From CAZFJG01 sp964410915 (GTDB lineage Bacteria; Synergistota; Synergistia; Synergistales; JAFGMB01), in contig CAYPIU010000002.1 in NCBI GenBank assembly GCA_964410915.1, positions 1 through 64,000 of the forward strand: a stretch of 64,000 bases of DNA, in the 5' to 3' direction. Shown piece by piece: positions 8,522-18,224 of this stretch. The position numbers and the translations under genes are program-made. Within the stretch, counting starts at the first letter, position 1, and each line of letters begins with the position of its first letter. A model generated the notes under the pieces. It did not search any database and was not told the DNA's origin. It saw only the letters and a program-made list of their open reading frames with translations.

Positions 8522-11500
8522 CTATTCTTCAACCCCCTCTGACGTTTCATCCTCATTACTGTCCGCCCCGGTTCCAAAGATCATTTCTTCCGTAACGCCC
8601 CCAGATCTTTTGCTTTTCACTGGAGCTGCAGGTTTTTCCGGTTTCTCAACAGAAGGTTTGACCAAACCCATATATTCTTCCTCATCTTCAATGACCAGTT
8701 CACCCCTGGTCCCATCACTGTAATTAATCTCAATATCAAGCCCCAGCCCTTGAAGTTCCTTAACAAGGACTCTGAAACTTTCTGGAGTTCCAGGACGTGA
8801 TAGATTCTGCCCCTTGACAATGCGCTCATATGTCTTGAGACGTCCGCGAATATCATCAGACTTTACAGTTAGCATCTCCTGAAGAATGTTTGCAGCACCA
8901 TAACCCTCCAGCGCCCAGACTTCCATTTCTCCGAAACGCTGTCCTCCAAATTGGGCTTTACCCCCAAGAGGCTGCTGAGTTATAAGGCTATATGGACCTA
9001 TTGACCTTGCATGTATTTTGTCATCTACAAGATGGATCAGTTTAAGCATATACATATAACCGACAGTTACCTTGTTTTCAAATCTTTCTCCGGTTCTCCC
9101 GTCATAAAGACTTATCATTCCATCGGGTTCAAGTTCAGGATATTTGGAAATCTTAACATCGTTTAAAAGATCAACGATCTCCTCTTCCTTTGCCCCTTCA
9201 AAAACGGGTGTAGAAACATAACAGTCATGATGGACAGCGGCAAAACCCATTATAGTTTCAAGAACCTGCCCCAGATTCATTCGACTGGGTACCCCAAGTG
9301 GATTCAAAACAACATCTACAGGAGTACCATCAGGAAGATAGGGCATGTCTTCAACAGGCATTATGCGGGAAACTACACCCTTATTGCCGTGTCTTCCGGC
9401 CATTTTATCCCCTACTGTTATCTTTCTGAGCTGTGCCACATAGATCTTCACTACCATATTAACTCCAGGGCTCATTGCATCGCCGTTCTCTGCCCTGGTG
9501 AGAGTTTTAACGGAAACTATCTTGCCTCTTGCACCATGAGGAACTCTTAAAGAAGTATCCCTGACCTCTCTTGCTTTCTCTCCGAAGATCGCTCTAAGCA
9601 GTTTTTCTTCAGGAGTCTGGTCTGATTCACCCTTAGGAGTAACCTTACCTACAAGTATATCGCCGGCTGAGACCTCTGCTCCCGTTCGAATAATCCCGTT
9701 CTCATCAAGATTTTTAAGGACATCCTCGCCAACATTCGGAATATCACGGGTAATTTCCTCTGCTCCGAGTTTTGTATCACGAGCTTCAACTTCATATTCC
9801 TCAATATGTATAGAGGAATAAAAGTCCTCTTTTACAAGTCTTTCACTTACAAGGATGGCATCTTCATAGTTATAGCCTTCCCATGCCATAAAAGCGATAA
9901 GAACATTCTTTCCTAACGCCAGCTCTCCATTATCAACCGACTGTCCGTCAATAATAATATCCCCGGCGAGTACCTTATCTCCATTTTCAACGACAGGTTT
10001 CTGGTGGATGATAGTACCCTGGTTGGATCTTCTGAATTTGACCATTTCATATGTATCCGTTCCCTGACGGGTCTGTATCTCTATCCTGTTTGAATCAGAA
10101 TATGTGACAACACCTTCCCGTTTGGCAAGAACGCATGAGCCAGAATCCCTTGCAATTTTATATTCAATACCTGTACCAACCCTCGGGGCTTCAGGACAGA
10201 TCAGAGGAACCGCCTGACGTTGCATATTGGATCCCATAAGAGCACGGTTGGCATCATCATGTTCAAGAAATGGTATCAGGGCTGTAGAAGCCGATACTAT
10301 CTGCTTGGGTGAAACATCAAGAAAATCTACTTTTTCTCTTGGGATTGTCGAAATTGCCCCACGGTATCTTACGTGACATTCATCATCGACTATCTGCCCG
10401 TCTTCATTAAGCGGTGTATTAGCCCTTCCGACATAAAAATCATCTTCTTCATCGGCTGAAAGTGAAATGATCTCATCACTAACGTAACCATTGACAACCT
10501 TTCTTCGGGGGGTCATAAGAAAACCATATTGATTTACTTTAGAATAAGTCGCCAGAGACGTTACAAGTCCGATATTCGGCCCTTCAGGCGTTTCTATCGG
10601 GCAGACTCTTCCGTAATGAGTATAATGAACATCCCTTGCTTCAAAACCAGCCCTCTCCCTGCTCAAACCACCAGGCCCAAGAGCTGAGAGCCTTCTTCTA
10701 TGTGTTATCTCGGAAAGCGGATTGGTCTGATCCATGAACTGTGACAACTGCCCTGAACCAAAGAATTCCCTTATTGAAGCTGCAATTGGTCTTACATTGA
10801 TAAGGTCTCTCGCCATTGCTTTTTCAAGATCGGGAACTGTGGTCATTCTCTCTTTGGCTATTCTTTCCATACGCAACAGACCTATCCTGATCTGGTTTTG
10901 AAGAAGTTCTCCAACAGACCGGACTCTTCTGTTACCAAGATGATCTATATCATCAGGATTACCCTCTCCAGCCTTAAGCTTGAGAAGTTTTCCAATTATT
11001 GACATTAGATCTTCTACCGTAATAAGCCTGTTAGTTTCAGGGATCTCAAGATCGAGTTTTCTATTGAGCTTGTATCGACCAACCCTGCCAAGATTATATC
11101 TGCGGGTATCAAAGAAAAGTCCATAGACATATTCCCGGGCATTCTCTATTCTGGCAGGTTCATTTGGACGCAATCTCCTGAAAAGCTCAAGAACAGCTTC
11201 ATCACTATTCCGTGAATTATCCCTTTCAAGAGTTGCAGCAATTGATGCATCGACATCCCACACAAGGATCCTGGTCCTTCCTCTTTCCCAGAGTATCTCA
11301 AGATACTCTTTCGTGAGTCTGTCATTCCTGGGTATAAGGATATTACCCTCTTCGTCAACTACAGATGTGGCGATAAGTTTTCCTCTTACCTCATCCTCAG
11401 TAATATCGATCTCTTTCTGCTCAGCTTCAAAGAGTTCAAGAATATGGTCATTATCCTCAATACCAAATGCTTTAAGGAGTATAGTAGCGGGTAATTTCTT

Positions 11501-12088
11501 TCTGTTATCAATATTTACCGAAAGTACATCACCAGGGGTTAAACTGAATTCAAGCCAGGCCCCCCTGTCCGGGATTATTTTTGCGGCAAATGATTCCTGA
11601 CCGGGTATCTCAGTCTCTGCACTGAAATAAACACCTGCAGAACGTGCAAGCTGATTCACAACTACTCTTTCAGTACCATTAATAATAAAAGTTCCCCTGT
11701 CCGTCATGGCAGGGAAATCCCCAAGGTAGATCTCTTCTTCCTTGATCTCCTTTGTTTTTCTATTCACAAGGCGAATTGTTGCTCTTACAGGTTTAGACCA
11801 TGTCAGATCTCTCTGACGCGCCTCATAAATATTAACCTTGGGCTCATCAATGTAATACCTTACATACTCAAGAGCAAAAGAACCATCATAACTTTCGATG
11901 GGAAAAACTTCTTGAAGCAACTCCTCCAATCCCTGTTCGATACGAAGATCCGAATCGATTTCTTCCTGATAAAAAGACTCATAAGAATACTTCTGAATCT
12001 CGATCATATCAGGAATTTCCAACAAATCATGTGCTCTACCAAAAGTTAACCTCTGACGTTTTTTCCCAACGGCTACAAATTCGGCCAT
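8522..12088 (-). CDS. rpoB: DNA-directed RNA polymerase subunit beta
   Basis: The 1188-residue beta subunit. The rifampicin-pocket segment FGSGQLSQFMDQTN followed by SEITHRRRLSALGPGG (roughly residues 440-475) keeps the drug-contacting Asp, His and Ser, so a rifampicin-sensitive enzyme is expected by inference. GDKMAGRHGNKG and GGKAQFGGQRFGEMEVWALE are intact. It is the first gene of rpoB-rpoC and is preceded by a tRNA-Leu gene rather than rplJ-rplL. A near-consensus promoter lies at 12144-12172. The ATG at 12088 follows GGGAGGTC at good spacing. Confidence 0.99.
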   Translation of the reverse strand: MAEFVAVGKKRQRLTFGRAHDLLEIPDMIEIQKYSYESFYQEEIDSDLRIEQGLEELLQEVFPIESYDGSFALEYVRYYIDEPKVNIYEARQRDLTWSKPVRATIRLVNRKTKEIKEEEIYLGDFPAMTDRGTFIINGTERVVVNQLARSAGVYFSAETEIPGQESFAAKIIPDRGAWLEFSLTPGDVLSVNIDNRKKLPATILLKAFGIEDNDHILELFEAEQKEIDITEDEVRGKLIATSVVDEEGNILIPRNDRLTKEYLEILWERGRTRILVWDVDASIAATLERDNSRNSDEAVLELFRRLRPNEPARIENAREYVYGLFFDTRRYNLGRVGRYKLNRKLDLEIPETNRLITVEDLMSIIGKLLKLKAGEGNPDDIDHLGNRRVRSVGELLQNQIRIGLLRMERIAKERMTTVPDLEKAMARDLINVRPIAASIREFFGSGQLSQFMDQTNPLSEITHRRRLSALGPGGLSRERAGFEARDVHYTHYGRVCPIETPEGPNIGLVTSLATYSKVNQYGFLMTPRRKVVNGYVSDEIISLSADEEDDFYVGRANTPLNEDGQIVDDECHVRYRGAISTIPREKVDFLDVSPKQIVSASTALIPFLEHDDANRALMGSNMQRQAVPLICPEAPRVGTGIEYKIARDSGSCVLAKREGVVTYSDSNRIEIQTRQGTDTYEMVKFRRSNQGTIIHQKPVVENGDKVLAGDIIIDGQSVDNGELALGKNVLIAFMAWEGYNYEDAILVSERLVKEDFYSSIHIEEYEVEARDTKLGAEEITRDIPNVGEDVLKNLDENGIIRTGAEVSAGDILVGKVTPKGESDQTPEEKLLRAIFGEKAREVRDTSLRVPHGARGKIVSVKTLTRAENGDAMSPGVNMVVKIYVAQLRKITVGDKMAGRHGNKGVVSRIMPVEDMPYLPDGTPVDVVLNPLGVPSRMNLGQVLETIMGFAAVHHDCYVSTPVFEGAKEEEIVDLLNDVKISKYPELEPDGMISLYDGRTGERFENKVTVGYMYMLKLIHLVDDKIHARSIGPYSLITQQPLGGKAQFGGQRFGEMEVWALEGYGAANILQEMLTVKSDDIRGRLKTYERIVKGQNLSRPGTPESFRVLVKELQGLGLDIEINYSDGTRGELVIEDEEEYMGLVKPSVEKPEKPAAPVKSKRSGGVTEEMIFGTGADSNEDETSEGVEE

Positions 12089-12143
12089 GCGTCTTTTGAC
12101 CTCCCTGAATTAATATAAGGGCTATTAGTTCCAGCAAACATCC

Positions 12144-12172
12144 AAGATAACAAAAAGGGTGCATCATGTCAA
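12144..12172 (-). promoter_or_regulatory. Near-consensus sigma-70-type promoter for rpoBC
   Basis: The -35 TTGACA (12167-12172) and -10 TATCTT (12144-12149) are spaced by exactly 17 bp on the minus strand, about 55 bp before the rpoB ATG. The -35 lies inside a small palindrome TGTCA-T-TGACA. With no rplL gene upstream, this promoter probably supplies most rpoBC mRNA. Confidence 0.75.
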
Positions 12173-12241
12173 TGACACGACACAACCCTTGCTATATATG
12201 CTTCCATCACGCATAAATAATCTAAACGTAGGTTCTTACTA

Positions 12242-12329
12242 TGGTGCCGGAGCGGGGACTCGAACCCCGACAGGCAGTATGCCCACTAGAACCTGAATCT
12301 AGCGCGTCTACCAATTCCGCCACCCCGGC
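12242..12329 (-). tRNA. tRNA-Leu, anticodon CAG
   Basis: A class II tRNA read on the minus strand. The acceptor arm GCCGGGG pairs with CTCCGGC (one G-U). The anticodon arm is CTAGA / TTCAGGT / TCTAG, giving anticodon CAG for CUG codons. There is a long variable arm, as leucine tRNAs have, and a T arm CGGGG-TTCGAGT-CCCCG. The discriminator is A and CCA is encoded (12242-12244). A promoter is seen immediately upstream. No clear terminator separates it from rpoB, so read-through is possible. Confidence 0.97.
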
Positions 12330-12349
12330 ACATTTGAAATCCAGCGCTC

Positions 12350-12378
12350 ATTGTAACAAGGGGGGCTGACTTTGGCAA
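12350..12378 (-). promoter_or_regulatory. Promoter for tRNA-Leu
   Basis: On the minus strand TTGCCA (12373-12378), 17 bp, TACAAT (12350-12355). The predicted start lies about 14 bases before the mature 5' end of the tRNA, as expected for a dedicated tRNA promoter. Confidence 0.72.
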
Positions 12379-12434
12379 GACTCTTTAAATCCGCATTCTC
12401 TTCTCTTTGACAATTCCTTCATATTATTTCAGAC

Positions 12435-13412
12435 CTACCTGCCTGAGGCGCGTCTGAGCCTGTCCCTGAGTGCAAGACCTATTCCTTTTTCTGAGGGGAA
12501 CTCGGCTACTATTGCATCTACATCCTTACTCTCCAGATCTCTCATTGCAGAGAAAAGGCCTCTTGCATAAGATCCGATATCTGGAAAGATAATCCGAAAA
12601 GTCACATCAATTTCAGGATCTGAAATACCAAGATAACCGACCCTGGAAAAAGATTTAAGCAAAGGTTCAGGATCCGGCTCTCCCCCACCAGTTAGAAATA
12701 ACGGTACAAGTGGAGCATAATGCCTGTAACGTGTACCAGGTGACATTTTCTTCTGATCAGTTGTACCTATAAGATCTATAGCACCTGCAACTTCAGAAAT
12801 AGCTTCTACGGACTGTCCGCCAGGTCTAAGAAGAACTGCTTTATCTCCCGTTACATCAAGAACGGTTGATTCAACGCCTACATGGGTTGGGCCTGCATCA
12901 AGGATAATATCAACGAAATCACCAAGATCTTTACAAACAGCCTCTGCGTCAGTTGGGCTTGGCCTCCCGCTCCTGTTAGCACTTGGTCCCGCAACAGGAA
13001 CCCCCGCATACCGTATTAGCTGATTTGCCACTTGATTGGATGGCATTCGAACAGCAACTGTATCCAGCCCACCTGTCACCTCAAGAGGAACTATATCCTT
13101 TGCTCTGATAACCAGGGTGAGGGGGCCAGGCCAGAAACTTTTCATAAGTTTTTTGGCAAGGGGGGTTGGATATGCAATCTTATATACTTCTGACGGTTTC
13201 GATACATGAAGTATTAAAGGATTATCCACAGGTCTGCCCTTAGCATTAAAAATCGAGATAACAGCTTTTGCGTTCAGGCCATCAGCTCCTAAACCATAGA
13301 CAGTCTCCGTGGGAAATGCTACAAGCCCCCCTCTCTCTAAAACACCAGCAGCCTCCGATATAAAGGAAAGCTCTGGGTCATACCAGTCAACTTTTAATAG
13401 TTTCGCCTTCAA
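12435..13412 (-). CDS. sua5: L-threonylcarbamoyladenylate synthase, Sua5 type
   Basis: A 325-residue enzyme making threonylcarbamoyl-AMP from threonine, bicarbonate and ATP, the first step of t6A37 tRNA modification. The YrdC-like domain carries PTETVYGLG (34-42), the KGRPVDNPL segment and SANRSGRPSP near 145-155. About 100 further C-terminal residues match the Sua5 accessory domain, so it is the long Sua5/YwlC form rather than short TsaC. The start is TTG, overlapping the tgt stop (TTGA), with AGAGGTGA upstream. The partner tsaD lies at 55379-56410. Confidence 0.95.
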   Translation of the reverse strand: MKAKLLKVDWYDPELSFISEAAGVLERGGLVAFPTETVYGLGADGLNAKAVISIFNAKGRPVDNPLILHVSKPSEVYKIAYPTPLAKKLMKSFWPGPLTLVIRAKDIVPLEVTGGLDTVAVRMPSNQVANQLIRYAGVPVAGPSANRSGRPSPTDAEAVCKDLGDFVDIILDAGPTHVGVESTVLDVTGDKAVLLRPGGQSVEAISEVAGAIDLIGTTDQKKMSPGTRYRHYAPLVPLFLTGGGEPDPEPLLKSFSRVGYLGISDPEIDVTFRIIFPDIGSYARGLFSAMRDLESKDVDAIVAEFPSEKGIGLALRDRLRRASGR

Positions 13413-14530
13413 CTTGAAACTTCACCTCTCAGAAATTCTGCCAGGAATGAACCATGGAATTCCGGGAATGTCCCGGCAATAATGGCATTCCGGGCATCTC
13501 TCATAAGATTGACCAGAAAATGAAGGTTATGCCATGAACATAATCTTGCTCCGAGTATTTCACCTGATCTGTAAAGATGCCTGAGATAAGACCTGGTGAA
13601 ATTGCGGCATACATAACAGCCGCATTCAGGATCAATAGGGCTAAAGTCCTTAGAGTATCTCGCATTCTTGATATTAAGTCTGCCATTTCTTGTAAAAACA
13701 GTACCGGTTCGTCCGTTCCTTGTAGGCAGAACGCAATCGAACATGTCAATACCTCTCCAGACACCTTCCACAAGATTTGAAGGATAGCCTACACCCATAA
13801 GATATCTTGCCTTTCTTTCAGGCAGGATTCCTTTAAGAACATCAAGAATGCGATACATTTCTGAATGTTCTTCTCCAACCGAAAGTCCACCTACCGCATA
13901 CCCTGCGAAATCCATGTCGATGAGCTCCTTAGCTGATCTCAAACGGAGATCAGCAAAGGTCGATCCCTGTATTATTCCGAAAAGAGCCTGATCTTTCCTT
14001 GAGTGAGCATCTAATCCTCTTTGAGCCCATAATGTTGTCCTGTCAACAGCAACCTCAGCCTCTTCCCTGCTACATGGATACTTTACACACTGGTCGAAGC
14101 TCATGGCAATGTCACTACCTATTTTTGCCTGCACATCCATAGCCCATTCAGGGGACATAAAGTGTCTGCTGCCATCTATATGAGACTGGCACTCTACTCC
14201 TTCGTTGGAAACATTGTTAAGTCTGGAAAGAGAAAAGATCTGAAATCCTCCACTATCAGTCAGAACAGGGTGTTTCCAACCCATAAAGTTATGGATACCA
14301 CCAGCAGAATCAATAATATCAGGGCCGGGTCTGAGATAAAGGTGATATGTATTTGAAAGAATTATCTGAGCTCCAAGTTGCTCCAGCTCAAAAGGAGCCA
14401 TGGCCTTGACCGAAGCAAGCGTACCAACCGGCATAAAAACGGGTGTTTCGACATCACCATGAGGAGTTGAGATAATCCCAGCTCTAGCCCCTGAGACTGG
14501 ACATTCAGCTACTAAACGAAATTTGAACAA
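13409..14530 (-). CDS. tgt: Queuine/preQ1 tRNA-guanine transglycosylase
   Basis: A 373-residue enzyme that swaps guanine at position 34 of GUN-anticodon tRNAs for preQ1 in queuosine synthesis. The catalytic TDSGGFQ (Asp92) and the nucleophile motif FDCVLPTRNGRTG are intact. The zinc site CGCYVC plus a downstream histidine (SWHN) is present, and the length is standard. The start is a TTG at 14530 with GGGAG nine bases upstream. It overlaps sua5 by 4 nt and follows tatD by 6 nt, so it sits within the tRNA/rRNA-modification end of the long operon. Confidence 0.97.
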   Translation of the reverse strand: MFKFRLVAECPVSGARAGIISTPHGDVETPVFMPVGTLASVKAMAPFELEQLGAQIILSNTYHLYLRPGPDIIDSAGGIHNFMGWKHPVLTDSGGFQIFSLSRLNNVSNEGVECQSHIDGSRHFMSPEWAMDVQAKIGSDIAMSFDQCVKYPCSREEAEVAVDRTTLWAQRGLDAHSRKDQALFGIIQGSTFADLRLRSAKELIDMDFAGYAVGGLSVGEEHSEMYRILDVLKGILPERKARYLMGVGYPSNLVEGVWRGIDMFDCVLPTRNGRTGTVFTRNGRLNIKNARYSKDFSPIDPECGCYVCRNFTRSYLRHLYRSGEILGARLCSWHNLHFLVNLMRDARNAIIAGTFPEFHGSFLAEFLRGEVSS

Positions 14531-14536
14531 GCCATC

Positions 14537-15313
14537 TCACTCCCAGCCAAAGAGTCTTGCAGAATTTTCAAAAATGATTTTTTCAGTTCTTTTCTGATCC
14601 TGATCTAAACAATCGGAAATCACACTGTAAACATATCTTACATAAGAAGGCTCATTCCTTTTCCCTCTCAGAGGATGAGGAGCAAGGTAAGGTGAATCTG
14701 TTTCACACAGGATCCTGTCATGGGGAATTCGGGAGGCAATTTCTCTTAGTTGATCACTTTTCTTGAAAGTAAGCATTCCTGAAAATGAAATGTAAAACCC
14801 AAGATCAAGGACGGAACAGGCATCATTCCATGTTCCGGAAAAAGAATGTATAACTCCACTTATACCATCTTTAGAATGCCTGTTAAGCAACTCTAAAGCA
14901 TCATCGTAAGCATCTCTTACGTGAACAATTAGTGGTTTACCTGACCTTTTGGCAAGTTCGATATGCAACTCAAAAACTTTTCTCTGAATATCCCTTTCAG
15001 AGTAGTTATAGTAATAGTCAAGACCAGTTTCACCAATAGCAAGAACATGATCACTGAATGCAAGTTCCTCAATAACACGGGGAAGTCCTTCTGAAAATCC
15101 ACCAGATTCATGAGGATGTATACCTGAAGACGCTGAAATTAAAGGGGAAATATCTTCAGACGCCATCAGAGCAGCCTTCTGGCTGCTCGTAACATCCGAA
15201 CCAACTGCCATAATCCTGGAGAGCCGGTGTTCACCGGCTCTCCTAAGTATTTCTGTAATATCATTAGTGAACTCTTCTGCTGTTATATGTGAATGAGTAT
15301 CTACAAGAGACAT
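14537..15313 (-). CDS. tatD: TatD-family metal-dependent deoxyribonuclease
   Basis: A 258-residue TIM-barrel hydrolase. The metal ligands of the family are all visible: DTHSH at the N-terminus, GETGLDYYY, VHVRDA, IHSFSG and CETDSPYLAP. Family members act as 3'-5' exonucleases or DNases, and some remove D-amino acids from tRNA; the substrate cannot be read from sequence. A GTG at 15328 would add five residues but overlaps the Shine-Dalgarno GGTGGAG. The ATG at 15313 is therefore preferred. It lies after metG, as in many Firmicutes-like genomes. Confidence 0.93.
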   Translation of the reverse strand: MSLVDTHSHITAEEFTNDITEILRRAGEHRLSRIMAVGSDVTSSQKAALMASEDISPLISASSGIHPHESGGFSEGLPRVIEELAFSDHVLAIGETGLDYYYNYSERDIQRKVFELHIELAKRSGKPLIVHVRDAYDDALELLNRHSKDGISGVIHSFSGTWNDACSVLDLGFYISFSGMLTFKKSDQLREIASRIPHDRILCETDSPYLAPHPLRGKRNEPSYVRYVYSVISDCLDQDQKRTEKIIFENSARLFGWE

Positions 15314-15392
15314 AAAACTCAACTCCACCTTACTTGATTAATAAATATTTTATAGATCCTGATACCTTTTATATCCAGGTTTTCGGCAATAC

Positions 15393-17327
15393 TCAACTTA
15401 TCCTTGTACCATTCGGAATATCAATGTCAGGAACAAGAAGTGCTAAACTGCTTTTATCATCAGTACCTGCAGCAAGAAGCATCCCGTTGCTTTCGACACC
15501 TCTCAGTCTGGCTGGTTTAAGATTACAGACAACAATTATCTTCTTCCCAACAAGGTCTGATGGTTTGAAAAAATTCTTGATCCCGGAAACTATTGTTCGT
15601 GTCTCATATCCGAGACTGATACTGATCTTATATAGTTTGTCCGCCTTTGGAACATCATCTACGGACAAGACCTCAGCAACCCTGAGTTCAATTTTCGCAA
15701 AATCTTCTATCCCAACCTGATCTTCATGATCTCCCGGATCCGGCATGGTAACACTCTTTTCAAGATCACGATCTTTCTTTTCCTCCCGCCATTTGTCAAT
15801 ATCTATCCTGGGGAACAGGACCCTGCCCTTTTTAACGGATATCCCCTCTGGGAAATCTCCCCTGCTCTCTTTCAAAAGACAATTATCAGCCGGGTTCCCC
15901 TCAAGGCCAAGCTGCTCCCAGATTTTAAGCGCAGTATCGGGCATAAAAGGGGTTATAAGAAGAGCAGAACTTCGGAGGATATCGCAAAGTATATACAGGA
16001 CAGTATCAAGTCTGTCACCGTTCTCTTCTTTCCCTAATTTCCATGGCATTGTCTCGTCAATATACTTGTTGCCCCTCGAGATAAGGCGCCATATATCCTT
16101 CAACGCTTCGTCATATGCAAAATTATCCATATGCCCTTCTATGCTCTGGAATATCATGGATGACATATCCTTGATCTCGCTATCGATCTGAGTAAGTCCT
16201 TTGGGAACTGGCACAATGCCTTTTCTGAATTTTTCTATCATCTGGAGTGTTCTGTTCAACAAGTTTCCAAGATCATTTGCAAGATCTGAATTTATTCTGT
16301 TTACCAATGCCATTTCTGAAAAGTCTCCGTCAAGGCCAAAAGTAACCTCTCTTAAAAGAAAATATCTGAACGCATCCACCCCATAAAGAGACGCCATTTC
16401 GAAGGGATCAACAACATTGCCTTTTGACTTGGACATTTTTTCCCCTTCAACTGTCCACCATCCATGGCCAAAAACTGTTACAGGCGGGTTCAATCCCAGA
16501 GCTATAAGCATAATTGGCCAGACAACACAATGGAACCTTATAATATCCTTACCTACCAGGTGCCTGACTTCTGGCCAGAATTTCCCGACATATTCCCCGT
16601 CCGGATAACCACAAACAGTCAAATAATTAATAAGGGCATCGAACCATACATATACGACATGTTCTTCATCGCCAGGTACCGGTATACCCCAGGTAATACT
16701 GGTTCTGGAGATAGACTGATCCCTCAATCCTGATCTGACAAAACTCAAGATCTCGTTATAGCGGGATCGTGGCATCACAGCTTTCAGGTTTTTTTCGTAA
16801 TACTCAAGGAGTTTATCCTGATATTTTGAAATCCTCAGGAAATAGCTTTCCTCTGTCATTTTTTCAAGAGGACGTCCGCAGTCTGGACAAGTGTTTCCTT
16901 CTCCCAGACTGTTCTGTGGGATATATGTCTCACATGGGACACAGTACCAGCCTTCATAAGTACCCTTGTAAATGTCACCCTGCTCAAGAAGTTTTGAGAA
17001 AATGGCTTTTACTGTATCTTCATGCCTTTTTTCAGTAGTACGGATGAAATCGTCATTGGATATATTGAGAACTTTCCAGAGGTCCCGGAAGTTTTCAACA
17101 GTCCGATCAGCTAATTCTTCTGCCGTTATACCTTTTGCATCCGCTGTTCTTTGAATTTTCTGCCCATGTTCATCTGTCCCGGTACAGAAAAATACATCGT
17201 AACCACACATCCTCCTGTACCTTGACATTACATCAGCAGCTACAGTAGTGTATGCATGGCCGATATGCGGTATATCGTTAACATAGTATATCGGTGTTGT
17301 TATGTAATAATTCTTCTTTTCCTTCAT
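15393..17327 (-). CDS. metG: Methionyl-tRNA synthetase with C-terminal tRNA-binding domain
   Basis: A 644-residue class I synthetase charging tRNA-Met. The HIGH motif appears as PHIGHAY near the N-terminus and KMSKS at about residue 297-301 (GEKMSKSKGN). Between them is a zinc knuckle with two CxxC pairs (CVPC and CPDC). Residues from about 540 form an EMAP/Trbp111-type tRNA-binding fold (KIELRVAEVLSVDDVPKADK). The ATG at 17327 has a good Shine-Dalgarno (GGGAGGAAAGATCA); an upstream in-frame start would add 21 unconserved residues. It lies 72 nt after rsmI and before tatD. Confidence 0.98.
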   Translation of the reverse strand: MKEKKNYYITTPIYYVNDIPHIGHAYTTVAADVMSRYRRMCGYDVFFCTGTDEHGQKIQRTADAKGITAEELADRTVENFRDLWKVLNISNDDFIRTTEKRHEDTVKAIFSKLLEQGDIYKGTYEGWYCVPCETYIPQNSLGEGNTCPDCGRPLEKMTEESYFLRISKYQDKLLEYYEKNLKAVMPRSRYNEILSFVRSGLRDQSISRTSITWGIPVPGDEEHVVYVWFDALINYLTVCGYPDGEYVGKFWPEVRHLVGKDIIRFHCVVWPIMLIALGLNPPVTVFGHGWWTVEGEKMSKSKGNVVDPFEMASLYGVDAFRYFLLREVTFGLDGDFSEMALVNRINSDLANDLGNLLNRTLQMIEKFRKGIVPVPKGLTQIDSEIKDMSSMIFQSIEGHMDNFAYDEALKDIWRLISRGNKYIDETMPWKLGKEENGDRLDTVLYILCDILRSSALLITPFMPDTALKIWEQLGLEGNPADNCLLKESRGDFPEGISVKKGRVLFPRIDIDKWREEKKDRDLEKSVTMPDPGDHEDQVGIEDFAKIELRVAEVLSVDDVPKADKLYKISISLGYETRTIVSGIKNFFKPSDLVGKKIIVVCNLKPARLRGVESNGMLLAAGTDDKSSLALLVPDIDIPNGTRIS

Positions 17328-17399
17328 TGATCTTTCCTCCCTGAGATTACTGTTTCCATGGGCAAGCCCCTGGTTAAAATATTGTTTCAAAACCTCATA

Positions 17400-18224
17400 T
17401 TAAATACTATCTTTCCTTTCAAGTGATGTTAAATAATTTTTTACCTCATTTTTCCTTACGTTGTATTTATTAATAATTGTATTAACAATGTCTTTTATTG
17501 TCATTTCTTCTCTGAAAAGGGTTTCAGCTTCCTCAAGCCAACTGTTATCATCATGAATTTCAGGTTCTGAAACTACAAGGACCAGCTCTCCCCTTATCCC
17601 TTCGGCTTCGATCTTTTCAAGTATCTCCGAAAGAGGTCCTCTTATAGTTTCATGATGAAACTTGCTTATCTCCCTTGAGAGTGACGCTTCAACATTACCC
17701 GACTCATCCAGAATATCAGAAATATGCCTGTAAGCCTTATGCGGAGAAATATAAAACAAGGTAACAAAACCTGGGGACAACAGCTCTTTAAGATATTTCT
17801 TTCTCGGGCCTTCTTTGTCTGGTAAAAACCCTCCAAAGATAAATTTTGCTGCGGGGATACCGGAACTTACAAGTGCCGGGACAAAAGCAGTTGGACCTGG
17901 AAGTACCTCAACCTGAATACCAAGGGATATGGCTTCTTTTATAATTATTGCTCCTGGATCTGAAATACCCGGGGTCCCAGCATCAGAAACCAGAGCTACT
18001 CTGGCACCATCCATTATCTTTGCCAGGATCACTGGAGTTCTTGCCTTTTCATTAAAAGCATGATAGGAGATCATTTTTGTTGTAATCGAATATCTTTTTA
18101 GAAGTATCGAAGTCTTTCTTGTGTCTTCGCATGCGATAAGATCAGCTGATCTTAAAACCTTTATGGCACGGATGGTAATATCCTCAAGGTTACCTACAGG
18201 CGTAGGAACTATAACTAGAGACAT
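17400..18224 (-). CDS. rsmI: 16S rRNA (cytidine1402-2'-O)-methyltransferase
   Basis: A 274-residue SAM-dependent tetrapyrrole-methylase-fold enzyme that 2'-O-methylates C1402 in the ribosomal P site. Motifs include IVPTPVGNLEDITIRA at the start, CEDTRKTSILL, SDAGTPGISDPG and LPGPTAFVPALVSSG, all diagnostic. It overlaps the upstream methyltransferase gene by 10 nt, indicating coupled translation. The C-terminal region (IKDIVNTIINKYNVRKNEVKN) is the small helical domain seen in RsmI. The length is normal. Confidence 0.97.
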   Translation of the reverse strand: MSLVIVPTPVGNLEDITIRAIKVLRSADLIACEDTRKTSILLKRYSITTKMISYHAFNEKARTPVILAKIMDGARVALVSDAGTPGISDPGAIIIKEAISLGIQVEVLPGPTAFVPALVSSGIPAAKFIFGGFLPDKEGPRKKYLKELLSPGFVTLFYISPHKAYRHISDILDESGNVEASLSREISKFHHETIRGPLSEILEKIEAEGIRGELVLVVSEPEIHDDNSWLEEAETLFREEMTIKDIVNTIINKYNVRKNEVKNYLTSLERKDSI

